This document shows positions 1-8,819 of a DNA stretch of 64,000 nucleotides, piece by piece (position 1 is the first letter of the stretch; each line of letters opens with the position of its first letter). The DNA comes from Oikopleura dioica (taxonomy: Eukaryota > Chordata > Appendicularia > Copelata > Oikopleuridae): assembly GCA_907165135.1 (NCBI GenBank), contig CAJRAX010000009.1, positions 1-64,000 on the forward strand. The letters are read 5' to 3'. The notes beneath the pieces were generated by a model. It had not been told where the DNA came from. It was given only the letters and a program-made list of their open reading frames with translations, and ran no database searches. The position numbers were made by a program, and so were the translations under genes.

Positions 1-226
1 CATCGTGATACCTACTGTGAAAAAAAAATATTATTACTGAAGCGCTAAATCACGGCCAAAGATAAAAGCATGATCTCACAAATTAACAATAAATAACTGG
101 TCAGGTTTGATCGGACCTCGTCAAAAATCAAAAAATTTAGCCAAACCGGAAAAAATGAAAAAAATAGGTTTGCTGATTAGACTGAGGGTAATTTCTAGCA
201 TGAGAACGCTAGGAAATTCTGATTAC

Positions 227-281
227 TATATTTTCCGCACGTACGCGTGTATTCACATGTTCTGAGGCACATTAGCCACCC
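227..281 (+). promoter_or_regulatory. Probable LTR core promoter box (A)
   Basis: TATATTTT at 227-234 is followed by CGTACGCG (240-246 region) and then GGCACATTAGCCA. The same order recurs in the LTRs of B, C (in part), D, G and A-prime, which otherwise diverge. Assignment as a promoter is an inference from conservation, position in the LTR and the TATA-like motif; no start site can be seen directly. Confidence 0.45.
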
Positions 282-484
282 TTTTGATATCTTTGATTCA
301 AAAGGTTTTTCTTAATAACTTCTTTTAGGTTCAAAGTTAAAACGCATGAATTTATCTCACAATAATTTCTTTAATTTATATTTCTGCTTTTTCAAAAATT
401 CAATCTTTTCAAAATATTTTACATTTACTGGACGATGATTCTTCTCAACGCCGTTGGAATAAATAATTCTTACTGGCTGAGCTT

Positions 485-804
485 CCCGAAAGGGCTAAAC
501 GCTAAGTTACCGCGGGCAGAATATCCCAAACCGGTAAAAAGCGTTATAAGCGCTCCCAGGTAATCGAACTCGCCGAGGACTCGGTTACTGCATTTTCTAG
601 AAAACTGACCACTTTCAACGCCGCAGTTACACGCCGACCCGACTAGGACGACAACGACAACTTCGACTACTACCACAACGACAACGAAACCCCTGCCTGG
701 ACTGACAACGGACTACTGACAACAACAACGACTACTGCCCTGGAACTTTGTCGGAATCTGTAGTTAAACAGTGGGTCACATAGTGAGAAAGCTGTTTGAT
801 TACA
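485..804 (+). other. Conserved two-hairpin LTR module (A, 5' LTR)
   Basis: Hairpin 1 is CCC-GAAA-GGG at 485-494, with a GNRA-type loop. Hairpin 2 has outer arms 759-771 and 792-804 (13 pairs, two of them G-T wobbles) and an inner TCAC-ATA-GTGA stem at 776-786. The same layout occurs in other lineages with compensated stem changes, so it is probably a functional RNA structure. Confidence 0.8.
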
Positions 805-1221
805 AATTTCGTCAAAAAGCGCCACTTATGGCGAATTTATTAAAAATAAGAATTCTCAAAAGAAATCGTAACATGTTATATAATTATCTAAGAATTGACG
901 TTACGTAAAAAGATGATGAAAGTTTGCAAATAACGCGTTACGTAAGAAGCCACAATGGCCGAAATGGCCCGATTTACGAAAACAATAGAAAAATCCGGAA
1001 CCAACCGGTTTCTGAAAAGAAACTTTTCAAAATTTCAAATTTCAAAAATCATTCTCGATTATCAATAAAACCACCAACAGCTATTTTTATTTTCGTTTCT
1101 TTTGCAAGGATTCTAGTTTATTGAATTTGGTATCAGTGATGACCACAGAGGACGAATCCCAAGAAGCGAAGCCGATCATAATGGCAAAAGTAAGTCAGCT
1201 CCATTTCCCGAGGAAATTTTA

Positions 1222-2397
1222 ATGGCCAGCCTTTCCCCTTTATCTGGGTCGCAATTAATTTCACCGACTATTCAATTATATCAGTTTCAATTGTATATAA
1301 GCATTCTCGAAGATAGGTTGTGTCAGTTTAGTGCTCTTTTTGAACGAAGTCTGAAGGACTTTTCTCGAACGGAGGACTCGGATTTAAAAGCTCAGTTTCA
1401 GCGAAAACTTATTAATTGCATTCGTAGCTCTTGCTCTGAAGATTTTCTCGCGCAATACGGTCGGGATTTGGCTAATGAGACGTGCTATAAAAAGGCACTT
1501 GAATTTTTAAAAGAAATTTTTGGCGAGGAAACTGAAACAGACAAGAAAATGCGGGCAACGAACGAGTTCGAAAATTTGGTCCGAAGGACTGATTTAAATG
1601 AAAAATTTGTTTCCTTTTTGAGACGAATCAAATCACTTGCCCAATTGATCGATCATCGAAAGGACGCGGTTGATTTTCTTGTGGAAAATAAATTTAAGAA
1701 ATTTCTAGAGCCCGCCAATTTGAGCTTTTTGCGGGACCATAAGATGCAAAATTCGAGTGCGGATGAAATAGCGAAATTTTTAGATGAAAGGGAGAGACAC
1801 TGTCTTGCCCAAGTTTCTGCGGTCAATACTGATCGTATGAATTCATTTATTGATCAAACCTCCGAAATGTTGTCGAGGCAACTTGAGGCATTTAACGAGA
1901 GTAATAAAAAGAGTCAGGAGGCTCACGAGAAAAAGAATGAGGAATTGTCGAAAGCTCTGAAAGATTTGACAGCGACTGTTAATGAGCTGAAATTAGAAAA
2001 GCAGCAGAAGCCTGAAAGTAACTCTTTTACGAACAAAAACTTTTCGCGAGAGCAAAATTTTCGACAAAATGATTTTTCACCATCACAAAATCCTCAAAAT
2101 TTTCGTCCGCCGAATTTTTTTACTCCGCCTGGATTTCCTCAGCATTTTCAGAATTTAGGATCACCTAGAAATTTTCAAATCCCACAGAATCGCCCCGTTT
2201 TGTTTTGCTCAGAGTGCGGTAAATTTGGACACATGAAGCGAAATTGCCGATTTATTGAATGTCACGGTTGTGGTCAAAAAGGACACATTCAGCGTTTCTG
2301 TCCAAGATATCATAATCAACCTGGCCAAAATAATAATCGTGAGAATAGAAATTTTCCTCCCTTTTCGCGTGGTTCGGGAAACGGGTATTCGGGTTGA
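1222..2397 (+). CDS. gag: Gag polyprotein of element A (5' end frameshifted)
   Basis: Structural protein of the retrotransposon particle, which packages element RNA in the cytoplasm. The 391-aa frame starts at ATG 1222. Comparison with A-prime shows the family start is ATG 1139, three bases after the LTR, and that A has lost one base between 1139 and 1222. The body is a mostly helical capsid-like region, followed by a charged, likely coiled stretch near residues 215-255, then an N/F/P-rich linker. Two CCHC zinc knuckles follow near residues 330-365 (CSECGKFGHMKRNC and CHGCGQKGHIQRFC), the usual nucleocapsid RNA-binding motifs. The frame ends at TGA 2395-2397, 13 nt after a slippery heptamer. 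Pol continues in the -1 frame. Confidence 0.9.
   Translation: MASLSPLSGSQLISPTIQLYQFQLYISILEDRLCQFSALFERSLKDFSRTEDSDLKAQFQRKLINCIRSSCSEDFLAQYGRDLANETCYKKALEFLKEIFGEETETDKKMRATNEFENLVRRTDLNEKFVSFLRRIKSLAQLIDHRKDAVDFLVENKFKKFLEPANLSFLRDHKMQNSSADEIAKFLDERERHCLAQVSAVNTDRMNSFIDQTSEMLSRQLEAFNESNKKSQEAHEKKNEELSKALKDLTATVNELKLEKQQKPESNSFTNKNFSREQNFRQNDFSPSQNPQNFRPPNFFTPPGFPQHFQNLGSPRNFQIPQNRPVLFCSECGKFGHMKRNCRFIECHGCGQKGHIQRFCPRYHNQPGQNNNRENRNFPPFSRGSGNGYSG
2376..2382 (+). promoter_or_regulatory. -1 ribosomal frameshift site GGGAAAC (A)
   Basis: GGGAAAC sits in the gag frame exactly as X XXY YYZ (codons TCG GGA AAC). A -1 slip leads straight into the protease frame, which is open. This heptamer is a known slippery sequence in retroviruses. 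The A-prime copy has lost it. Confidence 0.75.
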
Positions 2398-2689
2398 GCC
2401 CTGGTCAGGCTTTCAATCCGGAAACCTTCGTTAGCTCTGTAAAAAGTTTAGGTCGTCAACATTTTATCGATGCTCACATTTTTAATAAAACCATAAAATT
2501 GATGATTGATACAGGCTCACAGATAAATCTTATTGGACGTGAGTTTGTTCCTGAGTCTGAAAAAATATATAAAAATGATTTAAAAATATTCGCGTATAAT
2601 AATACTGTTGTTCCTGTTATTGGATATATTGAAACGGATTTGATAATTAGTGGACAAAATTGGGGTCGCGCGCGATTCTATGTTGTTAA
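2382..2689 (+). pseudogene. pol: Pol of A, part 1: aspartic protease
   Basis: This is the N-terminal part of Pol, read in the -1 frame relative to gag. It contains the retropepsin active-site motif LMIDTGSQINLIG, where the aspartate in DTG is catalytic and works as a homodimer to cut Gag-Pol. The frame then runs to ARFYVVN at 2689. In B and A-prime the protein continues from the matching point into the region before RT. Here the frame leaves the family sequence at the TTAA where a MITE is inserted, and terminates inside the MITE at 2759. Confidence 0.85.
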
Positions 2690-3215
2690 CCTTAGCCCGC
2701 CAAGGTACACCACAACTCGGGAATCGGACAAGTATTTGTTCACTGCGCTGGACGTTTAAATTTTTTTTGAAAACTAAGGATACGCTGAGACGGCTTGATC
2801 GATTATCTATCGTTTTAGGGATTTTAGACCTGTTTCTGATTGACCTTAGCGCCGGTAGACCCTTATTTTTGCGAAAAGTCCATGCACCATATATGGTGTC
2901 GAGCTTCAATTGTTGATGCACCATATATGGTGTTTTTGGCGGGTACCCCAGCTTTTTCCCAGCGATTTTGCCGAAAATTCACTCTGGTCAGCTTCTCTGA
3001 TCCTCAATTTATGAACTTCTCTGAGAGAATTTTCGAATAGATGAACCCTAGTATCATCATTGGAACACTATTATTGAACAAAATAACTATTTTCTAGCAA
3101 AGATTTTTAAAAATATCATGATAAACGTGATATGGTGTCGAGCTACAATGGAAGATGCACCATATATGGTGTTTTTGGCGGGTACCCCAGAAAATCCACT
3201 TTTGGCGGGCTAAGG
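2690..3215. mobile_element. piggyBac-like MITE (526 bp) inserted in pol of A
   Basis: The ends are perfect 14-bp inverted repeats (CCTTAGCCCGCCAA), flanked by TTAA on both sides (2686-2689 and 3216-3219), the target duplication typical of piggyBac elements. There is no transposase frame, so it is non-autonomous. Inside are three copies of the palindrome CACCATATATGGTG (2885-2898, 2919-2932, 3158-3171) and two copies of a ~65-bp segment ending GGCGGGTACCCCAG. The homologous positions in B and A-prime have no insertion. Its length plus TTAA (530 bp) accounts for the shift of the pol frame on either side. Confidence 0.9.
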
Positions 3216-4459
3216 TTAATGATAGATTAAATTGTATTCTTGGGACTTCCTCTATTGAAGAGCTTGAACTGGTTATTAATCTTCACCGTAAAAAATTGAT
3301 AAAGGGCGGTCCAATCGAACGACTCGCAAATATATCAGAAATAAAAGTTGAATCAGAATCTTCCGAAAATGAACAGTTTGAAGGAATTCTTATGGATACC
3401 ATAACATTTAAACCGAAAACGGAACAATTAGTTGATTTACATGTGAGAAACTTAAAAAAACTTTCGCCGTTATTTTTTGAAAACTCGTCCCTCAAAAATT
3501 GCAAATTAGAGTTTCTTCCGTCTCTCCAAGAAGTTTCCCCTGACTCGCCTATTTTTCGCGTTCTTATTCTTAACATGACAGATTCCTCAATAAAAATTGA
3601 AAAAGGAACAAAGCTTGTAGAGCTTTTTGAAGTTTGTAGAGTTGGTCAGATAAAAGAAAAGGCAGTCAAAGAGATTCTGAAAAAGATAAAAGTCGGCCCG
3701 ATGTCGAGTGAAATGGAACCAAAATTTTATGAATTAATGGAAGAATTTTCATATTTGTTATTGGAAGAGGGGGATTATATACCTGCTTGCTCAATTGCAG
3801 AATTTAGCATAGATACGATTGATTCGACTCCCACCGTTTCTCAGCCCTATAGAACAGCTTTCGCTTTACGCCAGACAATGAGAGATATTCTTGATAATTA
3901 CCTCGAAAATCGAGTTATTGAGCCTTGTATATCGGTATGGAATTCTCCGTGCTTATTGGTTAGAAAAAAAGGAGGAACTTGGCGCCTAGTTATTGATTAC
4001 AGAAAATTGAATCTTAATACTCACCAGTTTCATTACCCCTTGCCGTCACTTGAAGATTCGATTTCACACATGCAAAAAAGTAAAATTTTTAGTTGCTGTG
4101 ATCTCTACAAGGGGTTTCATCAAGTGAGCATTAACCCGGAATCGGCAGACAAAACAGCATTTTCGTGTGAGCATGGGCAATTTAGATTTTTAAGGATGCC
4201 GATGGGTTTAAAAAATTCCCCATGTTTTTTTATGCTTATCATGGACAAAGCCTTAGAAAAAATCCCCAAATCAGCTGTTCTGGCTTACATGGATGATGTT
4301 TGCGTGCATAGCGTTTCAGAGGCCGATCATTTGATTAATTTGCGAAAATTTTTTATGGCGTTAGCGGCAAATAATTTAAGATTGAATGCAAAAAAGTGCA
4401 GTTTTTTCGAGAGATCAATCGATTTTTGTGGATATAATATTTGTCAAGGGAAAATTTAG
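3216..4459 (+). pseudogene. pol: Pol of A, part 2: reverse transcriptase
   Basis: RNA-dependent DNA polymerase of the element. After the MITE the family sequence resumes with the linker between protease and RT, then the RT palm and fingers: a WNSP motif, VRKKGGTWRLVIDYRKLN, a catalytic aspartate in CCDLYKGFHQV, FRFLRMPMGLKNSP, and the catalytic AYMDDV box near 4290. The frame stops at TAG 4457-4459, where B reads a serine in the matching context, so this looks like a single nonsense change. The same frame stays open immediately afterwards. Expressed alone, it would lack RNase H and integrase. Confidence 0.9.
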
Positions 4460-7400
4460 CCATCAAAAGCTAGAATTGAATCAATAAAAAATTTAAGGGA
4501 GCCTCAAAACAAAACTGAGGCAATGTCAATCTTCGGAATGTTAAATTATCACAGAAGATTCATTAAAGATTTTGCGGAAAAAGCTAAAGCAATAACAAAT
4601 TCTTACAAAGGTCAATTTTCATGGGATTATCAAGCTAGAAAAGCATTTGAAAATTTAAAAGAAGAAATAACAGAAAATGCCCTCGAATTATCAATTGCAC
4701 CTATTCAAGGTGGAAGATTAGTATTAGAAACAGATGCGAGCTCTAGCGGTTATGGGGGGGTCTTATATCTTTGCGAGGAGAAAAATGTTACTGACAGTCA
4801 TTTACATGGGGAACGGTGCCTTCGGCCTGTCGCGTATAATTCAGGAAATTTTACAGATGCTCAACTAAAATACATAATTCTAGAAAAAGAAATGCTTAGC
4901 GCTAAATTGTCGATGGAAAAATGGTCTGTTTATTTAAAATTTCAAAAATTCGATTTGATAACTGACAATTCAAATCTTAAGTATATTCAGTCTTTTCGAA
5001 CTAATAACAATAGATTACAGCGCTGGATATCAGATATTATGGCTTTTGATTTTAGGATTATACTCAAATCGTCGTCACAAATGAAAGTTTCTGATTGTTT
5101 GTCACGATTAACGAAAGTGTCTCAGATAAAAAGTGCGGAATCAAATTTTGCGGATATCCAAAAGCTTGACCCTGATCTTAAACTCATCATGAATTACACA
5201 AAACTTAATAGATGGCCGAATATTCCACCGCCAAAATTAATGCCGTTTTTGGTTCATCGAAATGATTTCTTTTTTCTTGATTCAGGAGAATTAGCAATTC
5301 GCTCAGCTGACAAATCATTTAGAATATGTGTTCCAGAAATTAAAGTAAATGAAATAATTGCAAGGTATCATAATGATTGTCATGACGGTATTGATATCAC
5401 GTATTCTAAAATCATTCGAAAGTATTACTGGAAAAATATGAAAACATCAATAACAGATTATATAAAAACATGCTTTTATTGCCAGTCTAGGAAACCTAAT
5501 AATCACCCTAACCGAGCTCCAATAAAAACTTTTGCTACTCCTACTGGACCGTATCAAGCAATGGGATTCGATCTCATTGGACCTCTCAGGCCTACAGATT
5601 TAGAGATGATTTACATTTTTACCGCGGTTGATTTTTTTTCGAAGAAAGTTTATGCCGAGCCTCTTAATTCTAAAAAATCTGAATATTTACTAGGTAAATT
5701 TAAAAATATGATTTTTCGTAATCCAATTTTTCCACAATTTTGCTTGTTTGATAATGCCCCCGAATTTACGAAAATAAAATCATTCTGTGAATCTCATAAT
5801 ATTAAATTTAATCAATCTCCTCCTCGGCATCCATCAACAAATGGAGCAGTCGAAAACATTAATAGAACTCTGAAAGCTAGGCTTCGTGGAAAATGTGACA
5901 TGATCAATTGGGATAACTGTTTAAATGAGGTTCTCCACTCAATCAATAGCTCGGTTCATTCTGTCACCAAACTGTCCCCTTTTACTATTGAAACAGGCAT
6001 TAAAAATCCTCAATTTATTGATGATTTGAATTGGAGACAGATAGAAGATAAAATTGATGTTAAATTTAGCGATATAAAAGAAAGGATCGATCTTGAAAAA
6101 AAAGTAAGATGCGAAAAAACTGAGAATCCAAATTTTAGGGAATTTCACATTAATGACAAGGTGCTGATAAAAAATTTTCGCTCAAAATTTCCTCCCTTTA
6201 TTGGCCCAATGACCATTATTGAAAAGCATTTGACAGTATACACGTGTAAAGACAATGAATCGGACCGAACTTATAAACGCCACGCTAATGATCTACGGAT
6301 CTTTAATGAACGAAAAGAAACTATTGAAAATGAAGATCTTAATTCATTCGATGAGCCCGAAAAGACTTTAATCAGGGAGACAGACTCGGGGTTTTCTGAA
6401 GTTTTATTTTCATGTGACTCAATTTTCGGAAGTTCTTCGCAATTTGAAATTTATGAGCAGATAAATCATAATTTCCAGATAGACTCAATTTTAAATGTTC
6501 AATCAGAGGCAAATAGTGACATAGATTTATCCTTACAAGAAAATTTTCCCGAAGAAGTAATGTCTCAGACCGAGAATTCATCCATACAAAGTGATAATAT
6601 TATGCCTGATAAAAATAACGCCGAGAATATTTCTGAACAAGACTCTTCGGAGGAAGTTCACAGTTTAGCGGCAGATTTTGATGAAGACGAAAATATTAAT
6701 GCGTCTGACGTTATACAGGGAAATAATATCAACAAATCTGACTCTGAGTCGAGCTCGTCGGAGGAACTTCTGATTTTAGCTGGAAACACAGAGCAAAAAA
6801 ATGACACAAAATCTTTGGATAATGCATCGTTAAATGTCCATCTGACTGATTATTCCGATCTTCAAATAACTGAAAATTACCCACCTATTCCCCAACAATC
6901 CAATAAGCGTAGATATAATTTTTCTAGCGATTCTGATTCAGATATGCGGGAAGACAAAATATTAGTTAAAGACCCCTTAGTATTAGCCAAAAATTTTGCC
7001 TCGGGAAATCAACTGGAGAAAGAAATTTCTGTCAAGAATAAATCGGCTTCGCCTTCTATTCCTGATGTCAGTTTTGCTGAGTTTTTTCCAAAATTAGATA
7101 ACAGCATCAATGATCACCAAATGATTGATTTTGAAGATTTAAAATTCACAGTGATTCTTGAAAACAAAAACGAAAACCTTTTTACTAAAATTGACAATTC
7201 AGCCTTAATTTATGAAAAAAACACTATTATCGAGACAGCTTGCGTTTTAAAGCAATCAGAGCTACCTAAAGACGCAATTTTATTAATTTGTAGGGAATTA
7301 AAAATACATCACACGCCAGCTGAAAAGATGGCAGAATTGAATATAAAAATAAAGAATTGGTTAATCGAGAATCAGCCGAAATGGCACAAAGGAAGCTCGG

Positions 7401-7621
7401 GAGAGTACTTGTTTCTTTGCAATCTTTTATTGAGAAGAAATTTTACTCTCTCGGAATTTCGAGCCCCTGAGCTTAAATGTCTGGCATCTTTTTATTCATT
7501 GCAAAAAATAAGTTTTACTTCCAGATCTGTTTTCTCTGAGTACATAATTAGTGAATTTTCTGAACGTTTTCCTAATCACCCTCTCAAAAATCGCGAACTT
7601 CTCTTTGGCCCAGACATTTGA
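4460..7621 (+). pseudogene. pol: Pol of A, part 3: RNase H, integrase and C-terminal domain
   Basis: This is an open continuation of the RT frame; its first ATG is at 4523 (1032 aa from there). Residues ~1-45 are the RT tail. RNase H follows with ETDAS (~70), an EKE glutamate and TDNSN (~148). Integrase has an HHCC zinc finger (HNDCH ~283, CFYC ~317) and a DDE triad at D350, D410 and E444, followed by a GPF/Y-like FIGP. An acidic serine-rich stretch comes next (~620-860), then a conserved C-terminal domain (~870-1032) with two SAP-like helical motifs, ending LLFGPDI. RNase H removes template RNA and integrase inserts the cDNA. The C-terminal domain has no assigned role; a chromatin or DNA-binding role is my inference. 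Confidence 0.88.
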
Positions 7622-7682
7622 GTTTAGAAATTATTTTCAGTAACATAAAGGAATATTCAAATGACCCCTGGTGCGGGCATAG
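7622..7682 (+). other. Pre-3'-LTR segment of A, no polypurine tract
   Basis: The place where a polypurine tract is expected instead holds ACCCCTGGTGCGGGCATAG next to the LTR. Related boxes sit at the same place in B, C and D (consensus roughly ACCCTGG-N-G-N-GG-N-CAT). It may specify plus-strand priming or integration ends, but that is inference. Confidence 0.5.
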
Positions 7683-8819
7683 TGATACCTACTGTGAAAA
7701 AAAAAAATATTATTACTGAAGCGCTAAATCACGGCCAAAGATAAAAGCATGATCTCACAAATTAACAATAAATAACTGGTCAGGTTTGATCGGACCTCGT
7801 CAAAAATCAAAAAAAATTTAGCCAAACCGGAAAAAATGAAAAAAAAAATAGGTTTGCTGATTAGACTGAGGGTAATTTCTAGCATGAGAACGCTAGGAAA
7901 TTCTGATTACTATATTTTCCGCACGTACGCGTGTATTCACATGTTCTGAGGCACATTAGCCACCCTTTTGATATCTTTGATTCAAAAGGTTTTTCTTAAT
8001 AACTTCTTTTAGGTTCAAAGTTAAAACGCATGAATTTATCTCACAATAATTTCTTTAATTTATATTTCTGCTTTTTCAAAAATTCAATCTTTTCAAAATA
8101 TTTTACATTTACTGGACGATGATTCTTCTCAACGCCGTTGGAATAAATAATTCTTACTGGCTGAGCTTCCCGAAAGGGCTAAACGCTAAGTTACCGCGGG
8201 CAGAATATCCAAAACCGGTAAAAAGCGTTATAAGCGCTCCCAGGTAATCGAACTCGCCGAGGACTCGGTTACTGCATTTTCTAGAAAACTGACCACTTTC
8301 AACGCCGCAGTTACACGCCGACCCGACTAGGACGACAACGACAACTTCGACTACTACCACAACGACAACGAAACCCCTGCCTGGACTGACAACGGACTAC
8401 TGACAACAACAACGACTACTGCCCTGGAACTTTGTCGGAATCTGTAGTTAAACAGTGGGTCACATAGTGAGAAAGCTGTTTGATTACAAATTTCGTCAAA
8501 AAGCGCCACTTATGGCGAATTTATTAAAAATAAGAATTCTCAAAAGAAATCGTAACATGTTATATAATTATCTAAGAATTGACGTTACGTAAAAAGATGA
8601 TGAAAGTTTGCAAATAACGCGTTACGTAAGAAGCCACAATGGCCGAAATGGCCCGATTTACGAAAACAATAGAAAAATCCGGAACCAACCGGTTTCTGAA
8701 AAGAAACTTTTCAAAATTTCAAATTTCAAAAATCATTCTCGATTATCAATAAAACCACCAACAGCTATTTTTATTTTCGTTTCTTTTGCAAGGATTCTAG
8801 TTTATTGAATTTGGTATCA
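7683..8819 (+). repeat. Element A 3' LTR
   Basis: This 1137-bp copy is nearly identical to the 5' LTR; the differences I saw are mainly A-run lengths and a few bases. It ends GGTATCA and is followed by the CATCG target duplication and S1. The two-hairpin module is at 8169-8178 and 8443-8488. Confidence 0.95.
8169..8488 (+). other. Conserved two-hairpin LTR module (A, 3' LTR)
   Basis: Hairpin 1 is CCC-GAAA-GGG at 8169-8178. Hairpin 2 has arms 8443-8455 and 8476-8488 around TCAC-ATA-GTGA. It is the same as in the 5' LTR. Confidence 0.8.

Larger units (their letters stand above)
6..1135 (+). repeat. Element A 5' LTR
   Basis: This 1130-bp LTR has TGATACC/GGTATCA ends. It contains a TATA-like TATATTTT at 227-234, a conserved GTACGCG and GGCACATTAGCCA box, a short hairpin at 190-218, a CAACGAC-rich unstructured stretch (about 640-730), and the two conserved hairpins at 485-494 and 759-804. 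AATAAA motifs occur at several places, including near 1064. The 66-aa reading frame inside it has no family features and is not a gene. Confidence 0.95.
6..8819 (+). mobile_element. Element A: full-length Ty3/gypsy-type LTR retrotransposon, disabled
   Basis: The element is bounded by direct LTRs (6-1135 and 7683-8819) that start TGATACC and end GGTATCA. The 5-bp target duplication CATCG lies at 1-5 and 8820-8824, and the sequence after it is satellite S1, so the target was an S1 monomer. Order is gag, protease, reverse transcriptase, RNase H, integrase, C-terminal domain, which is the Ty3/gypsy order. The two LTRs differ mainly in A-run lengths, suggesting a fairly recent insertion. Visible lesions are a 1-nt deletion just after the gag start, a MITE in pol, and one TAG codon in the RT region. 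Confidence 0.95.

Noticed and set aside
470-676. 68-aa valine-rich frame antisense in the A LTR
   Set aside because: Comes from the CAACGAC-rich stretch and hairpin 1 read backwards. It is not conserved in the other LTR families.
1127-1138. TGGTATCAGTG at the A LTR end resembling an initiator-Met primer-binding site
   Set aside because: GGTATCA is part of the LTR, since it is also present at the end of the 3' LTR before the target duplication, so it is the terminal inverted repeat. The match also fails in the other families.
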